DNA of 64,000 nt from Acridotheres tristis (lineage: Eukaryota; Chordata; Aves; Passeriformes; Sturnidae). Positions within the stretch are counted from its first letter, which is position 1. Each line of letters begins with the position of its first letter. Shown here one piece after another: positions 10,701 through 21,463 of this stretch. The position numbers and the translations under genes are program-made. The notes under the pieces were generated by a model. It made no database searches and was not told where the DNA came from. It saw only the letters and a list, made by a program, of their open reading frames with translations. The stretch lies in assembly GCA_037013685.1 (NCBI GenBank), contig CM072893.1:19115736-19179735 (forward strand), written 5' to 3'.

Positions 10701-13700
10701 AAGAAGGAATTGGCTGCATGATCTGAACAGGCTTTTCTGGAATCAGCACACACAGAAGCAAAGCTGGAAGTACTCGGGTCACATTTGTCCATTCACCATG
10801 CTGGTTTCTTTGGGAAAAGACTTCCAGAACTGGGAGGCATCTGTAACCTTGAAGTGTCCCACCAGACACCATGTCCCAAGTGCAGAAAGGACAGGAGACT
10901 GCTGAGCTCAGTCTAGAAATCAGATCTAGCACTTATCTGAGAGAAAAATATTTCTCATAACCCGTGCAGGTGAAAGCACTGATTAAATTCAGTTCCCCAA
11001 GGGCTGCAGCTGTCACATGAAACTGGCACTTGATCCACACAGAGCCCAAGGCATCAGGCAGCCAGGCTGCACAGCTGCACCCCTCTGCCCACTTCTCCAG
11101 CTCAAGCAAGGATGCAGACACAGTGTGCAACCTCCTCCTTCAATGGGTCCTGCTTGGTGCAATGAACAAAACTGACAGTCAGTAACTCACACTCTGATAG
11201 TCACATTGTCTGCCAGCTTTTTGTGTTTCTCCCTGCAGCTTCGATGAAATGGGTAAATATGATATTCCAGCAGAGCTGAACTTCATCATGAATAAAACTG
11301 GGCAGAAGGATATTTACTATATTGGTCACTCTGAAGGGACAACTGCAGGTAATGTTAGAACTGTCTGGGTACCAAACAGTCAGTGTTAGTGTTCATGATT
11401 TATGTATAAGATCTGTGAGCACACTCTGAGGTTTGTCACAGTGTACCATTGTACTTTCACAAAAACAAACTCAGAAACAGAGGAGAAATTTGAGAGAAGT
11501 AGCATTATTAGAAAAATATTTTCCTTCCCTCCCATATGTGCATTGTAAGAGTCTTTTTGCAGAATGAATAGTACACACCAAGTCACCACCTTCTATGTCT
11601 TTAGATAATTATGTCAGCCAGTCAAATCCATCAGTGGAGAAATTTAAACACATTCAGGAAACAGAAAGGGACAAACCCTTTTTAGCTTTAATGCCTTCCT
11701 TATACTCTTCCTTTATGTGTGAATTCATTTTCATGGAAATATGTATGTTGCTACAAAGAAAAATTCTATTCTTAATCTTCAAATAAGTATTGCATTGCTG
11801 AATGACAGCATACACACATACAGCCTTTAGAGACTGCAAGCTGAGAAACTCTTTATTTTGAGTTTAGAGAACTCTAGAAAGAATTTGGATTTCAAAAATC
11901 TGATTAATTGACTTTTTCAACCAAAACTGGCCTTAACACAAAATTCTCATTCTGACAAAAGCATTATCAGGACATGCTCTAACGAGCTTGTATTCTTCGA
12001 ATGAACTTTATCTTCCAAATAAAAGATTTAAGCAAGAATCAAACATTTTCTTTATGTCTGCACCAAAGAAATGGAAAGCAGCCAATGGGATGTTAATCTA
12101 GTCTCACTCTTTTGCTGTCTACTGCTTTTTTGTTAAATTTGTTCTGTGGAGATCTCTTCATCAACTTGATTTCTTTTTCTGAGCTTGCAGGCTTCATAGC
12201 ATTTTCTACTTATCCTGATTTGTCTCAGAAGATTAAAGCATTCTTTGCTTTGGCACCAGTGGCCACCATCACACATGCTAGCAGTCCTCTGGTAACATTT
12301 TTACAGCTTCCCCAGTCACTGATCAGGGTAAGTCATTTCTCCTTCTAAAAAGAAAGACATCATAGTCTGTTTTGTTTCTACTGCACTCACCCAACCTGAA
12401 CTTTTAAGGAGTAATCAGTTCGAAATGTATTCAGTGTATCAGATTGCTGGCAGTGCCTGTAGATATCAGACTTTCCAGAGAGCTAAGCTGGAAGCTTTCA
12501 CATTTTCACATGATATCACTTTTGCAATTTCTTTAAGGTAGCAGGAATACTTTCACCATTATTTATTTAAGTTACATATTTCTGAAGAACTTTCAAATAC
12601 CAGAACAAAAGAAATCTAATGTAGTCTACTAAATCTAGCCTAAAGACCAAAGAAAACCACAATAAAGATATTTCACACCTTAATTTTATCAGACATGCAG
12701 ATCATTTATGCTTGTAAAATATTTACTTGTAAAATGATACATGAAACTTAAACACTAGAAGATGTCAATTTAATATAATTTGCTGGGAATGTGGAAATCA
12801 TGCATGCTGTACTTCATGTCAAACCACGGAAGCACATCCTCTTCCTGTCCAAGCTGCACCCATGATGTGACAATAGAGCATTCAGCTCTACACCCTTCTC
12901 ATTTGTCTCATTTGTCTGATCCCTCTTTACTTAGTAGTACTCACAGTACAGTTTGCACCTGCCAGGAAAAAATATTAGGGCAAAAAGGGACTTCCTATAT
13001 TCTGCAGCCATCAGTGCAGCCAACTTCTCTTCTCCCTGAGATCAGTACAGTAAAAACAGATGGACAGTGACCTCCAGCACTCATCTCAAGGAGAAGGAGG
13101 AACAAGTGGTCTGTCCTTGGGAAGAACACACTATAAAGATAGTGGGATGGCAATCAGTTTCAGCAGTCTTGCCTTTTGCTTCTTATTAAAGAAGAGAGTG
13201 TGACTTAAAGAAGAGGGAGTCTTCTGCATGGAATAATCTTGCAACAGCTAAAAAAGTTTTGCTCTTTTCCTCCACTCAGTTTCTACTTGGCAGCAAAGGA
13301 TTTCTTCAATACAACGAACTGGTCAAAGGATCGGTAATGCAGTTCTGTGCATGTCAGGAAAAAGTTTGTGGCAGTATCTTATGCTACCTATTCGGAGGCA
13401 GGATGCAAAATATGAACACGGTAAGGACATCCAAGAAAAGCTTAATACAAGTAAATCTGAAGTAGCTTTGAAGGACAACTGGATGGAGAAACATCTTCTT
13501 CTCTTTTGCACAATTCATATCTTTTCCTTCCTAAATAACAAGACATCTGACTCCTCTGAACATAAGAGATGGTTTCTTTTTGTTTGCTACACATTGAAAC
13601 ATTTCCAGCCAAAACTCAAAGCTGTTTCTGCATACTTCTCCCAGCAGAAAGATTGCATTCCTGTACTCTGGCTGCTACCTGTTTTTCTCACAGAACTTTC

Positions 13701-16700
13701 ACATGTCTGTTCTCCAGTCACCTTTCACCTCTCAGGCCATTTAACAAGTGTGCCAATAAAATGCTCTCACACGTGCAGCTTCATTATGTTCAAGAGAACC
13801 GTATATTACCAATCTTTCTCCACTGATCATGCACAGCAATATTTAACAGCATCACACATAGATCTGAGAAAACAAAGGCCATACCACGCTTCTAAAATGA
13901 TGTTTTCTCTATGGCTAAGGACTAATGTTGAAAAGATTATCCCAAAGGTATAAAATCCTATGAATCTTTCCTACTATAAATTAGTAAATTTGTGAATCTT
14001 TCCTCAACTTCCTTTTCTGTATCTGAAGAATATCCTAGAAAAATGGGGTTCTAACACAGCACCAGTATGTTGCTCAGGGCCTTCACAGCTTTATTCTGTC
14101 ACAGCACTGGATCTCTGCCTTCATAACACTTTTGCTTTGTCTCTAGAGCCGAACAGATGCATACTCAGGACATTACCCAGTTGGAACATCAGTAAAGAAT
14201 ATGATTCATTGGCAACAGGTACAACTGTGCTGACATATAAACACTCTTACTATGGCTTTTCATGCAACTGACAGCCAACAGGGAAGCTCAGAGGTGACAG
14301 ATCTGGAAATCTGCCCATCACATCTCACCTGTCACAGAAGGAGCCCTGCTTCCCATGGCTCACCAGATCATTCTCTGAATTTCCCCTTTGGCACCAGGCT
14401 CTGAGATTTCCCCAGGGCACATCACACCTCTCCATGTTGGGCTCTAATGGCTGCCAGTCTCCATCCTTCTTTATGGAGACGTGTGCCTTGAAAGCTGCAG
14501 AAGTGAACACAAGCATTATCTAGGCACTTGGCAGGTGGGATACGTGAGAACTTTACAGACAGGGATGAACGAGACAAAGAAGTGATCTAGGTTAAAGCTT
14601 GTCTCCCAGAGGGTTAATTGCAGCATTGATAACATTCAAAAGCCAGTTTACTGCACAAATGCTTCTGCTGGCTCAACGGCAAAACGGGGAACTGCCTCTT
14701 CTGCTGGTACCTCATGCCACTCTCAGACCTAAGCTGTTCTCCCTGCACTCCAAATCAGAGCAGGGCAAGATGGCATTGGCTCAGAAGCACATCACCGTAT
14801 GTGAACTGCGAACTTAAGTGAACTTAAACCAGCCCTAAAATACGTGCGTGCTGCTGTACACCCTCCTGCCTAAAATTCCTGGTATCCAGACCAGAAACCC
14901 AGCATCCAGAAAACGGAGATGAGATAGCAGATTTCTGCCATATGCTCAGTCACTTAGAGGTTTGGATAAAAAACATGCATACACATTGTCAGTAAGACAG
15001 GTCAATCTTTATGGTTTTGATTTTCCATTTAGACAAGTCACAGAAGACAAATGTTTGTGTTAAAGTAATCACGCCCTGCTACCAATACTCCTGTATTCAG
15101 TACAGAGCCCCTGATATCATTGCCACTACTGCAGGCAGACCCCACCAGACCAAGCAGGCACACAAAAGACAAGGATTAGGAGAAGGTATCCAAGGCTAGT
15201 GAGAGCCCTGACATGCTCCTACATCACAAAGAAGCCACATTAGCCAACTGAAGAGCCAATTAAGATAGGGCAGCAAGGTATTAGTAACTAAACATAACAA
15301 GGGTGGTGGTTGAAGATCAGGAGATAATGTTAGCAAGGGGGAAAGGTGGTGAAACCACTTATCCCATGATCCCTTCTCAGTATCCCTGGAATCCTGTCTA
15401 CTGCCTGAGATTTGACTTCAATCATACGCAAGAAAACAACACCTGCTCTCTGTCTTTTAACACTTTCGTTTTATCTGTCCTTGTTACAATATTAACAGAT
15501 CCTACATGCAGACCAACTTCAAGCTTATGACTATGGCTGTAAGGAAAACATGAAGAAATACAACCAGGTAAGGCAATTCGTTTTGCTGAGAACTCATCCT
15601 TGGGTCCTGGCAAAAACTAAGAATAGAAAAATTCATATATTAGCACTTCGAGTGCTACAAAAAGACAGGGAGGGTGGTCTTAGATAAAGTTTCAGCTGCA
15701 TGTAATACTCATAATTGTCAAAGTCTATTTATAAACACGGCATATACAGATTCTTGCAGCCTCTCCTACAGACACAAGGATGTGTCCAACCAGGATGTGT
15801 CAGCTCCCCTGCCATTCCCAAAAGGCTGAGCCACACCCAGGTTCTAGGACTGCATAAGTGCAGAGCTCTTTCCCAAAATTTTTCAAGGTCTGCCTTTCAA
15901 TTAAACACTGAAATGGGAGGTAAAAAAAATTAAAAAAAAAAAAAAAGAAGGTGGAAAGGAATACCTTGGTTTTCAGAGGATAATTGCTGTAAAAATTAAA
16001 CTTAAGTAATGGTTCAGTATGACAAGTGGAGACTGCTGGGGAGATCTAAAGCATCCTGTACGGAAAAAAGGAAACAGCAAAGTTTGGTCGGAAGGAGCTT
16101 TAGTTACTGCATGGTCAACACTTGAAAATGCCCTGCTCCTCTTGCAACACTTGTAACTTGCCTGATTATTTTTTGAGGTTTGATCAGATCAGTTGACTTG
16201 TAGTGAGCTTTGTGAGTCAGGGCAGGTTATTTCATGGGTGGCACGTTATTTTACAGGTGGATAAAGATTCCAAAAACACCTTCCTTCTCAGACACCTTTC
16301 ATACCCACATATGGTCTTTAAATACCTGAAGTTTAAATCTCAGCGTGGGCAATGTTTTATTCCCAGTATTGTGGAAGGTTAGGAAACTGTCCAAAAAGCA
16401 GTCAAGAAGAAAGATAACTGAACCACCCTTTGATAGTAGGGGTCAGTTTAAAAACATCTTGTGCATGGTCCCTTACCACACGGACAAACAACCATCCTGC
16501 ATTAACTCGTTTGTTCACATCTCAGATGATCTCCATTTTTATCTTCTGGTTTTCTTCAGCTTCTTCTGTGATGACAAGCAAGGCGGAGAAAAGGGTTAGG
16601 GCAATGAATAATAAGAGGGTGGCCTTCATCCTTATGGTTTTATTGTAGGCAGTGCAAAAGCAAAAACAAAGAGAGGCGCTTGCACAGAAACCTTTCTCTA

Positions 16701-16986
16701 AACACAACTTTGATACAGCAGCACTCACTCAGGTCTCCTCCCTGTCTTACAGACTGCTCCTCCTGTGTACACAATAGAGGAGATAAAGATACCGACTGCT
16801 GTTTGGAGTGGTGGACAGGACAAATTTGCAAATCCAAAAGATATGGCAAGACTTCTTCCTCGGATTACTAATCTCATTTACCACGAGAATTTTCCTAAAT
16901 GGGGACATCTTGATTTCATCTGGGGCCTTGATGCAACTGAGAAAATGTATCTGAAAATCATTGAACTACTAAGAAAATATGCTTAA
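7769..16986 (+). CDS. LIPM: Acid lipase, LIPM-like (copy A), nine coding exons
   Basis: A secreted or lysosomal serine hydrolase of the mammalian acid lipase family (LIPA, LIPF, LIPK, LIPM, LIPN), expected to hydrolyse neutral-lipid esters; its own substrate is unknown. Coding exons: 7769-7900, 9888-10002, 10256-10454, 11239-11348, 12191-12327, 13280-13420, 14147-14218, 15499-15567, 16753-16986. All introns are GT-AG, all phases join, and the total is 1,209 bases (402 residues), the usual family length. The N-terminus [15 protein letters not shown] is a signal peptide. The AB-hydrolase lipase N-terminal domain follows ([16 protein letters not shown]). The oxyanion loop is HHGLL at 91-95, the nucleophile elbow is GHSEG with Ser180, and Asp348 (GGQD) and His377 (WGHLDF) complete the triad. 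[18 protein letters not shown] is closest to human LIPM as I recall it. The start has A at -3 and a signal peptide follows; a CACACAG acceptor just upstream suggests a 5' UTR exon. Which avian LIPM paralogue this is cannot be settled here. Confidence 0.93.
8555..8684. repeat. AT-rich ATTATATATAA-type tandem array, lipase A intron 1
   Basis: Degenerate repeats of AAATTATATAT units. The matching array in lipase B (about 28,138-28,271) has a different internal unit arrangement, as expected for an unstable satellite-like tract. Confidence 0.85.
11239..11348 (+). CDS. LIPM: Lipase A exon 4, nucleophile elbow
   Basis: This 110-bp exon completes codon 149 and encodes [15 protein letters not shown] and then [12 protein letters not shown]. 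The GxSxG pentapeptide GHSEG carries the catalytic Ser180. The donor is AG|GTAATG. The matching exon of copy B (30826-30935) differs only by T183I, directly after the pentapeptide. Confidence 0.92.
13280..13420 (+). CDS. LIPM: Lipase A exon 6, cap-region exon
   Basis: A 141-bp phase 0-0 exon encoding residues 232-278, from [17 protein letters not shown] to GGRMQNMNT. From the family structure this falls in the cap that covers the active site. It is the most divergent exon between the copies: about 17 of 141 bases and 9 of 47 residues differ from 32867-33007. The last 25 or so bases of the upstream intron also differ, while the downstream intron is almost identical. Confidence 0.9.
16753..16986 (+). 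CDS. LIPM: Lipase A terminal exon with Asp and His of the triad
   Basis: This last coding exon (residues 326-402 plus TAA) carries AVWSGGQD with catalytic Asp348, and [12 protein letters not shown] with catalytic His377. It ends IIELLRKYA. The copy B counterpart (36354-36587) reads [12 protein letters not shown], so a buried-type Leu next to the catalytic His becomes Glu. No canonical AATAAA appears in the next 1.3 kb; the first clear one is near 18,356, so the poly(A) site is uncertain. Confidence 0.92.
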   Translation, partial: TAPPVYTIEEIKIPTAVWSGGQDKFANPKDMARLLPRITNLIYHENFPKWGHLDFIWGLDATEKMYLKIIELLRKYA

Positions 16987-18743
16987 AGTGCCGCAGAAGG
17001 ATTTAATTCACGCAGTAGAACCCCCAGAGATTTCTATTTAGCTGTTGATTATTGGGTTCGGGATAGGTGTACAGGTTTACAAACTACTGACAATTGGTTT
17101 TCCATTTTTTCCATTGTTTCCTATGTTGTTACACTATTTTGGTGACTGCAGTCTTTCTGAAAAGCTGAGGTACATGTAATGACCACGGAAAGTACAAATA
17201 TTTTAGATAGAACACTTCAGGGACCCCTTACTTTGGAAGATTTCCGTTTTTATGAGACTGATTTTGCTAAGATTTCACTTTCTGTTTCCTTGTTGACCTG
17301 TACTACATATTTCACTTGAGACAAAGGTGATTTCCCCTGAAAACCCAAAATAGGATATAATTTCTTTTTTCAGTGTATTTTGCTGAAGTGAATCATCTGC
17401 CATCCTGATAGCGTTTCCCCCTTTTTCCTCTCCTCACTTTACCAACAGCAGCAAGGAAGACCCCAAAGATTTTCATTTGTAAAACTACTCTGGCATCTAA
17501 GCAGGCAGGAGCTGGCTATACTGGTCAAAATGCAAAGAAATCCAACACCAAAACATATATGTCAGAGAAAAAAGCACTTGACTGTTGGATCAACGCAGAT
17601 ACTCTCTTACCCTCACACAGTTTTTCCTCTTACTACAAAGAGCACAACTGTCTTCACTCTCATAACCTGGCAGCTGGGGATTGAGAAGATGCAGGCATAG
17701 CAGCTGATTTAACAAAACATGAGTATTGGTCTAATACTGATACTCAACTGTGATGGACAGTAGGCTATCTAACAATTTAAAGTTAGAAACTGGATGTTTA
17801 TTCAGCAGTGTGATGTAACCCTCCAATACTCACTGCAAATTTACAGGTCATCACAGAGTCTATTTATTGACAAAAGCTTCAAACAATTACATATTCATAA
17901 TACCAGCACCTCCCATTCTCCACTTCCTATGGTAATTAGCTTGAATGGCTATTAAGCATGTATGGTTGGCTTCTTAAATGAAGTCTGAGGTCGTTTTTGT
18001 GGGGAGGGGTCTTAAAAAGAGGAAGTAAGGTGAGTCTTCCTCACCCTCAACTCTCAACCTTTTCTGTCAATGACAATACAAATGCATTCTGGGAGAACTC
18101 CAATTTCCTTCCCTTCATGACTTTGAATAAGTTTCTGGTTGCAATTGTTCTGTTTCTTTGGATCTCTTACAAGTTTCATCTTTTCCCATTGCAAGCACAG
18201 CTGAGGAAACATAATATGACAGGCAATGAATTATTAAAGTTTCAGATAAATATCTCAATCCCACTTTCTTCTAACTAACTTCTAACTTTTAACTAGAATC
18301 CTAATTTCTCCAAGATTTCACAGCAAACTGCACAGAAAAGGCAACTGCATCCTCCTCAATAAATATTCCTGCCAATATCAGTAAAGAAATTGAAGCTCTT
18401 CTGGGTCCTCAGTTCATCGTGTCAGTGTTTGTCTATAAGACTGTTCCAGGGGGTAAAGATCACACCAAATGCTTCATCATTACATGGGAAGTCAGGAGAG
18501 CTCCGGCTCTGTGGGTGTTTCTGGGTGGGGGCATAAACCCAGATTCCTCAGTCAAGACTTGTGGAAAGTGAAACCCATTTGATAATAATCTGGGAGATAA
18601 AGACCAATATAAACAAAACATGTTTGTCTCTCGTACTACAGAAAACACATGCAAAGGACATCTTCATGCAAACATATGCAAGTGACACACCTCCTCTAGC
18701 AACGTGTGGAACCACTGGGGACTGAGTTCTCAGCTTCTGGAGA
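16987..18743. other. Lipase A 3' flank and inter-unit spacer
   Basis: Probable 3' UTR followed by intergenic DNA. Positions 17,701-18,325 have no counterpart after lipase B, where sequence equivalent to 17,700 is joined directly to 18,326 (near 37,302). AATAAA occurs near 18,356 and is retained in unit B near 37,337. No other gene was recognised. Confidence 0.6.
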
Positions 18744-20936
18744 CCATTGCGGTCCAAGACACAGAGTGGCTACTCTTGCCTACACCACATCATTTATAAA
18801 TCCCAGTGTCCTGAGCACCCCAGGGAACTCACAACACACCTGGCTCACCTCCATAAAGCAGCAGGGCAGACCCAGCACTGGCACAACAAACACTGCACCC
18901 AATACAGACAGGGGCTCACGTCTGAAGGCAGGAGGAATAGGACCCACAATTCCAGCTTAGGTGAAGAGGAAGAGAGAGGCTCTCTGAGGGCCTCCCTTCA
19001 CCTCTGCTCTCATTCACACTTCTGCAGCAGCAGCCAGCATTCAGATAAGGTGCATGGGATGAACCTGACAGTGTCACTTTGCACAGAACGTACAGTGCAA
19101 GGGAGGGAAGAGACCAGAATCCTTTAACCCTCACCAGAGACGCCTTTTCCCAGCCATAGAGTCAGGGCTAATCATGAACTAGAACACAGTCTGCCCACCT
19201 GTAAAAAAAGCAGTGGGCAGACGCTGAAGAATGCAAAGTAGAGTTTGAAGAATAGATATGCCAATGATTGAGTGTTTACAATCTCTGTTTGTACAATACT
19301 TCTTCTTCTGCAAGCCTTTCAGAGCAGGATTTAATTGTTCAGTATATAAGGCTTCAGAAAAAGTGAGAAGCACTCACAGGACATGCAAGGGTTTTCATGG
19401 CTGAGAGCACTCAGTACCAGATTGCCAAATAAGGGGTCCAAGAAAAGCAGTACTTTTTTTATTTTTCTAATCAGTTGTGGAATACGTCGGGTCCTAGTAG
19501 TTTACCCAGGTCCAGATGAATGCCACATCTGAAGCTGTCTGATGTTTTCAGAATTTCTTGCATCACTCTCTGCTTAGCTTTGCTGAGCTAGTGATAAATC
19601 TCCAGCTATTTAGCAAGTTCTACAATACATGAGGTAAAGGTGAAATGCACAGTCTGAAGAACAAAGCATTCAACCAATAGGCAGGAGGTGAAGGTAAAGC
19701 CTGACTTGCAACTTGGAGAGCAATTTCAATTTATAATTGCTTTCTTCTTTAGAACTCCAGGAGATTGCCTAAATTACATCAGGTTTTGCAATTGCTTAAA
19801 AAAAAGGAAGACACTTTGTAATGACAAAATATTCTGAACCAATTCATAGCCTCTCACTTTGCATCATAATTATACAAAAAGCATGCTACGAACTTAACAG
19901 GAAAGTCTAAATTATGTTTAAGATGCTGAGGAATACATTAATATCCAATACATACTTCTCAGAAAAGGCAACTTACAATTCTTTATTTTCGGTTCCCTAG
20001 CTTTTTATCCTGTATGAATATGAACCCGAATTTACCCAGAAAACTGTATCTCAAAATGTTTCAAGAGAGAAAATGAATGTTTAGGAAAGTATGAACTAAT
20101 AAGCATAAAACTGTAGACAGCATTTGAACAATCTTTAAACACCTGTGTAATTAAGCTAGATGACACTGGCCTCCACTGCAATACTATCTCAGAGTAGTAG
20201 ATCTGGAGAGAGGCAAGAAATCCTTTCAGAAGAAGCTACAGTCTATTCAGCCAATCACCTTGTGAATGCACAGATTCAAGCTCCTTGTAACACTGAAAGA
20301 GGAGGAGATACTTGATTTTCTTGAACAGCTTTTTAAAAATAAAGGGCTGGCTTTCAGCATAGAAATGTAACCTTTAAAAGCAACAGCCAGGTAATGCTAC
20401 CTTCCGAAGATGAAACACAGCGCAATGCACTCTTTTCACAGTCACAAAGGACCAAAATCCTTATTTTTTCCCACACATACAAATGGGAAATTTACAACAG
20501 AATATGTTTAGGCAGAATTTATGCAAAAGTACAGGGAAATGCTAAATCAACAGTAGTTTGGGGACAAACCCATGAAGATAAGATTAAAAAAATTACCTTT
20601 ATTATCTGTATTCAGTGTAAGCCAAGGAGATGTCTCCTTTTGGCAAAGTTGTTTGTTGCTTGCACCACGTACAAAATCGTTCTGATCTCAACAGAGAACA
20701 ACAGAAAATGTTGAACTCATACTTTGTGAGGCCGCAATAACTATGCTGGTTATTGCATTTTCTTTGCTTCTATAAACAATACTACTGGTGGCTTGTAATA
20801 GACAAAGGAAAACATTTCCAAAGGGAAAAAACTTCCAGATCCCTAGAAGCCAGCGTATGGGCAGCTGCAAAGGGAACAGAACAAGCCCAGTCAATACCTT
20901 CAACAGCGTCAGTAACTGCAGGAAATGATCACGTAC

Positions 20937-20957
20937 CTCTGAATAAAGTATCCCCAT
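20937..20957 (-). pseudogene. ANKRD22: Orphan ANKRD22-like first exon (unit B)
   Basis: Exact duplicate of the 2670-2690 exon (MGILYSE, same donor). Leftward on the minus strand the next gene is lipase A, ending at 16,986. No ankyrin-repeat exon is visible between 16,987 and 20,936, so this copy appears to have lost the rest of the gene. It could still drive a non-coding or chimeric transcript. Confidence 0.4.
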
Positions 20958-21394
20958 GCCTATTCTTCACTCTGCAGCTCCTTCTTGTTCAACAGCCCAA
21001 CAAGTTACCCTCACTTGAATGCGCTTGAGCTTGTTTCAATCTGGTTAATAGTTAACTTTAAAGTATCGCTTTTTCTTAAGCTACCTTTCCTCTTAGTGCT
21101 TTCTACTCAGTAGCGTAAAACAATCGTCTTCAGAAGCCCAACCCAGGGAGGTAAACGTGAGAGCAGCAGCTTATGGGAGACTGACGGAACAAGTTACAGC
21201 ACAGAAGCATTTTCCTTTGTCATTTTTGCAATAACATCCTCCAGTTGCCTAAAAAGGAAAGTAGCAGAACAGGTTGAGGAGAGGAAGGAGAGAGAGAGAG
21301 AGAGAAGGGAAGAAAGTTTCACAAGTAAAGAAATGGAGGAGTGCAAAGAATAAAGAGCATGAAATCGAAAACTTAAAATAATGAAGAATTGTAC

Positions 21395-21463
21395 CTAGTT
21401 TGCCACCCAAACTACTGTTGACTAAAATACCTTCCAAATCTTCTGCAAGAACACCTAAAATGC
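21395..21463 (-). other. Candidate minus-strand exon Y (unit B), unrecognised
   Basis: Identical duplicate of 3128-3196, with the same acceptor, frame and donor. Confidence 0.28.

Larger units (their letters stand above)
478..18743. repeat. Tandem segmental duplication, unit A
   Basis: Near-identical to 18,744-37,724. The coordinate offset starts at 18,264-18,267 and drops to about 18,142 after an extra C-rich tract in A. It then jumps by 1,462 at the LTR in B and settles near 19,587-19,601. Contents from left: ANKRD22-like exon 1 (minus), minus-strand exon candidates, then the lipase. Homology to B begins around 440-480; to the left the two sequences are unrelated. Confidence 0.95.

Noticed and set aside
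10582..10905. 107-codon open frame in lipase intron 3, kept in both copies
   Set aside because: Not recognisable; conservation between copies is uninformative at this age. It also overlaps a 95-codon open frame on the other strand.
13351..13953. 200-codon + strand open frame, also open in unit B (32938-33540)
   Set aside because: It overlaps lipase exon 6 in another frame and runs into intron 6. It is preserved only because the units are young; no family resemblance and no own splice or start logic.
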